From: Planomonospora sp. ID67723
GTDB taxonomy: Bacteria; Actinomycetota; Actinomycetes; Streptosporangiales; Streptosporangiaceae
Reading direction: 5' to 3'
Length of the DNA stretch: 64,000 bases
Assembly (NCBI RefSeq): GCF_015711605.1
Contig: NZ_JABTEZ010000004.1
Span: 1 to 64,000, forward strand
The notes beneath the pieces are model-generated. The model searched no databases. It had not been told where the DNA came from and worked only from the letters and a program-made list of their open reading frames with translations. Each line of letters starts with the position of its first letter. The first letter of the stretch is position 1. The translations under genes were made by a program, and so were the position numbers. This document shows, piece after piece, positions 60,152 to 64,000 of the stretch.

Positions 60152-60934
60152 TCAGAGCCCGTGCTCGACCAGGAACTTCTCAATCAGCCCCTGCCACTCG
60201 GCGGGCTGCTCGGCCATCACCACGTGCCCTGCGTCCACCTCGGCGTAACGCGCCCCGGGGATATGGTCCGCCAGGTAGCGGGAGTTGGCCGGGTCGACCA
60301 GGATGTCGCGGGTCGCCGCGATGACCAGCGTCGGCACCGTGATCCCGGCCAGGTCCTGCCGCGTGTCGGCGGACCGGCCCAGGGCCGCCTGCTCCACCAC
60401 CCCGAGCGGCAGCCCGGCGGGGCCCAGGTCCAGCAGTTCGGCGAACTGCTCTTCGGGCAGTCCATTGAGGAACTCGACGCTGAAGCCGTTGACCGTGCGC
60501 ATCCTGGCGAAGCCCTCGGCGTCGCCGCGGTTCAGCAGGTGCTCCCAGAGCCCCAGCGACAGGTCGATCTGGTTGTCGGCCTTGGCGAAGCCCGCCGTCA
60601 GCACGAGTCCATGTACCCGTTCCGGGTGACGGGCCGCGGCCCGCACAGCGACGGTGGTGCCCAGGGAGAAGCCGATCACGGTGAAGGTCTCCACCCCGGC
60701 GTTGATCGCGCAGGACACCACCGCGTCGGCCAGCTCGTCCAGGGTGAAGCCTGCGGCCGCCCGGGGAGTGGCGCCCGACCCCGGGTAGTCGGGGCCGACG
60801 ACGGTGTGGTCCTCGGCCAGGACAGGCAGCAGCGTCCCGTAGTTATCAGCCACGCTGCCGCTTGCGCCGTGTGCCAGCAGGATGCCGGGTCCAGAGCCGA
60901 TGACGGTGGTGGCGAGATCAGGAATCTTCTTCAT
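60152..60934 (-). CDS. Alpha/beta-fold hydrolase
   Basis: 260 aa. The nucleophile elbow is GFSLGTT, the oxyanion region LLAHGASGS, an acid at ATRDILVDP and a His in DAGHVV. The sequence resembles small-molecule esterases and haloperoxidase-type hydrolases. It is divergent from a MerR gene whose 18-bp operator lies 17 bp ahead of its ATG, a standard MerR-controlled enzyme pair. Confidence 0.9.
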   Translation of the reverse strand: MKKIPDLATTVIGSGPGILLAHGASGSVADNYGTLLPVLAEDHTVVGPDYPGSGATPRAAAGFTLDELADAVVSCAINAGVETFTVIGFSLGTTVAVRAAARHPERVHGLVLTAGFAKADNQIDLSLGLWEHLLNRGDAEGFARMRTVNGFSVEFLNGLPEEQFAELLDLGPAGLPLGVVEQAALGRSADTRQDLAGITVPTLVIAATRDILVDPANSRYLADHIPGARYAEVDAGHVVMAEQPAEWQGLIEKFLVEHGL

Positions 60935-60950
60935 GCCCAAGAGGTTGAGG

Positions 60951-60968
60951 CTTCACATCGGTGTGAAG
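60951..60968 (-). promoter_or_regulatory. MerR-type operator, CTTCACA-TCGG-TGTGAAG
   Basis: An 18-bp near-perfect palindrome. On the minus strand it is preceded by TTGACC and followed by a -10-like TCAACC at an extended 19-bp spacing, the classic MerR-activated promoter layout. It drives the hydrolase gene; the MerR gene starts 27 bp on the other side. Confidence 0.8.
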
Positions 60969-60994
60969 GTCAAGTCCTCTATGGAGGGAATGTG

Positions 60995-61345
60995 ATGCGG
61001 ATCGGCGAGCTGTCCCGACGGACCGGGGTCAGCACCCGTTTGCTGCGCTACTACGAGGAGCAGGGTCTTCTCCACCCCGAGCGGGACGGCAACGGCTACC
61101 GCCGCTACCGGCCCGAGTCCGTCGAGCGGGTCGGGCGCATCCGCGAACTGCTCGCCGCAGGCCTTCCCACCACCACGATCCGCGATTTCCTGCCCTGCGC
61201 CGAGAACGGGCCGGGGCCTTCCGGCTGCGCCCGCTACACCGACATGCTGGACTCCCATCGCTCCCGCCTCGCCCGGGACATCGCCGAGCTCCAACGCCGC
61301 TACGAGGCCCTGACCGTCTACACCGCCGCTCTGCGCTCAGGCTGA
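60995..61345 (+). CDS. MerR-family regulator
   Basis: 116 aa. IGELSRRTGVSTRLLRYYEE, then GYRRYRPESVERVGRIRELL and a C-terminal helix. A single Cys pair (PCAEN, SGCARY) in the effector loop suggests a redox- or ligand-responsive type rather than mercury binding. GGAGGG lies ahead of the ATG. It should activate the divergent hydrolase through the operator between them. Confidence 0.92.
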   Translation: MRIGELSRRTGVSTRLLRYYEEQGLLHPERDGNGYRRYRPESVERVGRIRELLAAGLPTTTIRDFLPCAENGPGPSGCARYTDMLDSHRSRLARDIAELQRRYEALTVYTAALRSG

Positions 61346-61371
61346 GGAGCGCCGTACCGCGTGCTCGTGAT

Positions 61372-61390
61372 CGCGCCGCTTCACGGCGCG
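61372..61390 (+). terminator. Hairpin after the MerR gene
   Basis: CGCGCCG, CTTCA, CGGCGCG: a 7-bp GC stem 26 bp after the stop. The following region up to 62326 (about 930 bp) contains only a possible small ORF. Confidence 0.55.
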
Positions 61391-61734
61391 TACGGCGGGA
61401 GCCGTACCCGGGATCGCCCCACGTGATCTGTATGCCGGTAAGCAGTCGCTGTTTCACGTGAAGGGCCGGCAGTGTGATGCTGATATCGAGCGACATATCC
61501 GGGTATCGGGGTGTGTTAAATCCCGGCTCATCATGTCCGGGAGCGGCCCTCCCAAGGGTCGGCTCGCCTGGAACGACACGGCGGCCGCCCCCGACGGGAG
61601 CCGCCGTCCGGATCCTGATCCGGCTTCTTGCGGTGACGCCGCGATCTCACACGATGACGAGACCGGTCATCGGCCAGGCGGTCTCTGATCGCCTGTGACC
61701 ACCGGGTGTGACCAGACCTCTCGGACCCACTCGT

Positions 61735-61935
61735 TCAGCTGGGCAGGGCCTCGCGCACCGGTGAAGGGCGGGAGGAAGCGCGGTGACGACCCTGCCTGCG
61801 GGCCACGCGTCCACCCGGAAGGCCGGGGGACTGCGGCGGGGACGCGGCTGAGGACGGCAGGAGTGCGCTTTCCAGCCACTGCATGACCATCAGGCCGATC
61901 AACGCCAGCAACGGAATGCCCAGGATCGCGAGAAT
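61735..61935 (-). CDS. Possible small membrane protein with a rare ATT start
   Basis: A 66-codon frame starts with hydrophobic residues LAILGIPLLALIGLMVMQWL, one membrane segment, followed by a Pro/Arg-rich tail. GGAGG lies 9 bp upstream of an ATT, with no ATG/GTG/TTG in the right place. If real, it uses a rare start or the start has mutated. It is the only coding-like signal in the 61346-62326 region. Confidence 0.3.
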   Translation of the reverse strand: MLAILGIPLLALIGLMVMQWLESALLPSSAASPPQSPGLPGGRVARRQGRHRASSRPSPVREALPS

Positions 61936-62326
61936 GGGAAGTCACCTCCTGCGGTCGGTGCCGCCGCGCGGGCCGCGTCGGCGGTAGACGGGCTCGACCC
62001 TGTGCGCCCACGGCGGCACCGGCCGGACCCGATGCCACCGACAGCGGCGGCCGCCGACGAGGCCGGTCTGACGCCTGCTGAGCGCACCGTGGGAATTTAC
62101 TCGCGCCGAGTTATGTCTGCTTCAGTCGCTTTCCCTCCGTACCGGCTGCTAATCATGCGATCATCAGTTGGGAGTCCGTTCATTCATGGATCGTCCTCTG
62201 CTGCGGATTTTGTGAACGGGACGTGCGTGCCGGCGCGTCCGGCCGACCCGCGGACCGCCGCACCGGAACCGGGCAACCTGAACGGGGCCTCCGAGAGTGC
62301 CCCGGCCCAGGCGCCTTGCTGATGCG

Positions 62327-62677
62327 TCAGCGCGGCAGATTGATCGAGTACGCCTTGCGCAGCGTCTCGTGCACCGTCCAGGTGGTACGGTCGCCCTCAC
62401 GCAGGACGACGAGATCTCCCGGTCCGACCTGGAGCGTCGGCCCGTCTTCGATCTCGATGGTGGCGCGGCCGCTGATGACGACGAAGAGCTCGTCGGCTTC
62501 GGTGTCGGTGACCACGCCGGGTGTGATCTGCCAGATCCCGCGGATTTGCCGTCCGTCGGCGGATTCCCACAGCGTCTTGCCGGAGACCTGGGGAACGCCG
62601 GAGACGATCTGATCCGGGTGGAGGGGATCCGGCTCCAGGTCGGCGTCGGGGATGTGCACGCGGAAGCTGTGAGTCAT
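62327..62677 (-). CDS. Cupin-domain protein
   Basis: 116 aa, a single cupin barrel: ELFVVISGRATIEIEDG and VGPGDLVVLREGDRTTWTVH. Few His ligands of the first cupin motif remain, so metal binding is uncertain. The group often includes ethanolamine-utilisation-like or small-ligand-binding members. It has no operon partner. Confidence 0.85.
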   Translation of the reverse strand: MTHSFRVHIPDADLEPDPLHPDQIVSGVPQVSGKTLWESADGRQIRGIWQITPGVVTDTEADELFVVISGRATIEIEDGPTLQVGPGDLVVLREGDRTTWTVHETLRKAYSINLPR

Positions 62678-63099
62678 ACGTCGAATTCCAACCCGAATGG
62701 TGTCAATTATCTGGTTGAAGGTAGCACCCGCCGGATCACACGCTGAGAGCAGGCCGAGCACACCGGGAAAACCGCGTCGACTCCGGGTGGCCGGACACCT
62801 CACGCCTTGGCTTCACGGCTCAGCGCAGTGTGAGAAGCCCGCGGCCGTAACAGACCTGAGCCGGTGAGGCCGTAGACGGCCGCGGATCAGGGTGCGTAAC
62901 CGATGATCGCGCCCGTTGGTTTCCCGCAGGTCGTTGGTGCAAGGCGGTGGTCGTCGAGATAGACGCCACAGGCACAGTCGAGTGCTTCTTGCGCTGTGCC
63001 GACGGGGTGTCCACTGGGCAGGACGAGTCTCGGCGGCTTTCGCACAGATCGACCCCGGAGGGAATCGGACGGTTTTTCGGCGTCAGCAACGGCCGGGGG

Positions 63100-63309
63100 C
63101 CTCGTACTGTGTCGTGGTCAGCCGGCCGGGGCGGGCGGCGATGGTGTAGGCACCGGCTTCGTCGTTCCGGAGCGCGAGCGGATCGGTGATGTCCGGACAG
63201 CGCTCGGCATGTGCAGAGCACCGGTCACACGGTTCATGGGCCAGCCCAGGGCGGTGGCCAGTTGATCTGCGGTGAGCGGCTTGCCCGCGTGCACGAGCGC
63301 GGCCGGCAC
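63100..63309 (-). pseudogene. HTH-regulator remnant, frameshifted
   Basis: One frame reads LVHAGKPLTADQLATALGWP, MNRVTGAL, an HTH-like stretch. It continues in another frame as HAERCPDITDPLALRNDEAG, AYTIAARPGRL. No intact frame joins them. The region 62820-63100 to its left has no convincing gene. Confidence 0.5.
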
Positions 63310-63379
63310 GGTCAGCGCGTCGTCGGCGGTTTCCGCTCGTCAGCCACGTGCGCGGCCTTGCCGGGAAGTGCGACGGTGA

Positions 63380-63845
63380 AAGGCGCTGGTTCGGCTCGGC
63401 GGGCGTGGCCGACACCGCGACCGGGAGGGTGCGGCTGCCGCCGACCGGTTCCGCATCGGGAGTGCCACCAAGACGTTCGTGGTCACCGTGATGTTGCAAC
63501 TCGCCGCCGAGCACGTGCCGAGCCTGGACGACACCGCGGAGGAGCGGCTTCCCGGCCTGGTTCACGGCAACGCTCACGACGGCAGCAAGATCACCATTCG
63601 GCGGCTGCTCGGCCATACCAGCGGGATAGCCGACTACCTGCGTGACCAGGAGGCGGTCAACCGTTACGAAAGCCCCACCCCCCGGCAGCTCGTCCAGGTC
63701 GCGATGTCCCATCCGGCCTCGTTTCAGCCCGGTGCGAGCTGGGAGTACTGCCAGACCGATCGGCTGCGGCACGGTAGAACAGCACCCGAAGCTCCTGGCT
63801 GGGATGGGTCTGGTCGTGGTGATCAACCCATCCACCGGGAGCTTC
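63380..63845 (+). pseudogene. Beta-lactamase/DD-carboxypeptidase-type serine hydrolase, multiply frameshifted
   Basis: Three frames carry pieces in order. SAGVADTATG comes first, then DRFRIGSATKTFVVTVMLQL with the SxxK nucleophile (SATK) and IRRLLGHTSGIADYLRD. After WEYCQT the sequence shifts and ends with GMGLVVVINPSTGS. The central region, with the YxN motif, is lost. The remainder of the window to 64000 shows no gene. Confidence 0.7.
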
Positions 63846-64000
63846 TCCACGTCGTCAGACGAACGTCCGACTCTCGATCACGCTGTGACCGGAGAGCCGC
63901 CGCCCGGGGACGAAAGGGTTCAACCACCCAGCCGCCCGTAAACGATCCAGGATTTGGCGTCGCGCAGAGGCCGGACGACACCGCACCGGCTTCTTTTGTC

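Overview
The window is GC-rich DNA with strong third-position G/C bias, frequent GTG starts and 1-4 nt start/stop overlaps. It also carries actinobacterial families: a subtilisin-inhibitor-like protein, an ECF41 sigma factor, STAS/PP2C partner-switching genes, a LAL-type LuxR regulator and an Acg-type nitroreductase. The source is probably a mycelial actinomycete, possibly Streptosporangiaceae or Streptomycetaceae; the genus is inference. No rRNA, tRNA, CRISPR array, replication origin or intact insertion sequence was seen.

Layout. 0-9.7 kb: the edge of a lipopeptide-type biosynthetic cluster on the minus strand (NRPS beginning ACP-condensation, fatty acyl-AMP ligase, phytanoyl-CoA dioxygenase-like protein with an SCP2-like tail). 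It faces a divergent LAL regulator, a cation/proton antiporter and a DUF885 protein. 9.8-13 kb: a divergent CBS-BON / Acg-nitroreductase pair with DosR-like boxes, a zinc-finger-like protein and endonuclease V. 13.2-15.8 kb: an arsenic operon (TauE/SafE-like permease, ArsR, aquaporin, ArsC). 15.9-24.2 kb: VOC proteins, a RibD/DHFR-like reductase, two related small secreted proteins, a DUF5997/LysR-sensor pair, a MocR regulator, a MOSC protein and several gene remnants. 24.6-29.4 kb: an unusual locus with an MTR-kinase-like enzyme, a flavin amine-oxidase-like protein, an unrecognised protein and a broken AurF-type diiron oxygenase, ending in transposase debris.

29.4-34 kb: a two-component system, a VanZ protein and a beta-lactamase/DD-peptidase-like protein, the last two preceded by copies of the same 47-bp element. 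34-44 kb: a thiamine-binding-type protein, an MBL-fold hydrolase, a DUF305 + LVIVD secreted pair, a MarR/VOC pair, a TetR/SDR pair with twin operators, and a membrane diguanylate cyclase. 43.7-48.1 kb: an ABC transporter and two-component module with 11-bp-periodic direct repeats in its promoter and an eight-unit 15-bp tandem repeat inside it. 48-51.2 kb: a double-HTH MerR protein, DUF6194, and two consecutive secreted protease-inhibitor-type genes. 51.5-57.3 kb: a signalling block with a decayed RsbQ, an RsbP-like PP2C phosphatase, three STAS proteins, and an ECF41 sigma factor beside its predicted target gene and consensus promoter. 57.5-62.7 kb: regulator/enzyme pairs (LysR/SDR, MerR/hydrolase) and a cupin. 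62.8-64 kb: decayed genes.

Many genes sit in regulator-target pairs, and at several of them the likely operator is visible (DosR-like, ArsR, TetR, MerR, ECF41, OmpR-type repeats). Remnants of at least five mobile-element types (Tn3, IS630, IS256, IS5, excisionase-like) and five or six broken host genes show repeated insertion and deletion between about 16 and 34 kb and at the right end.
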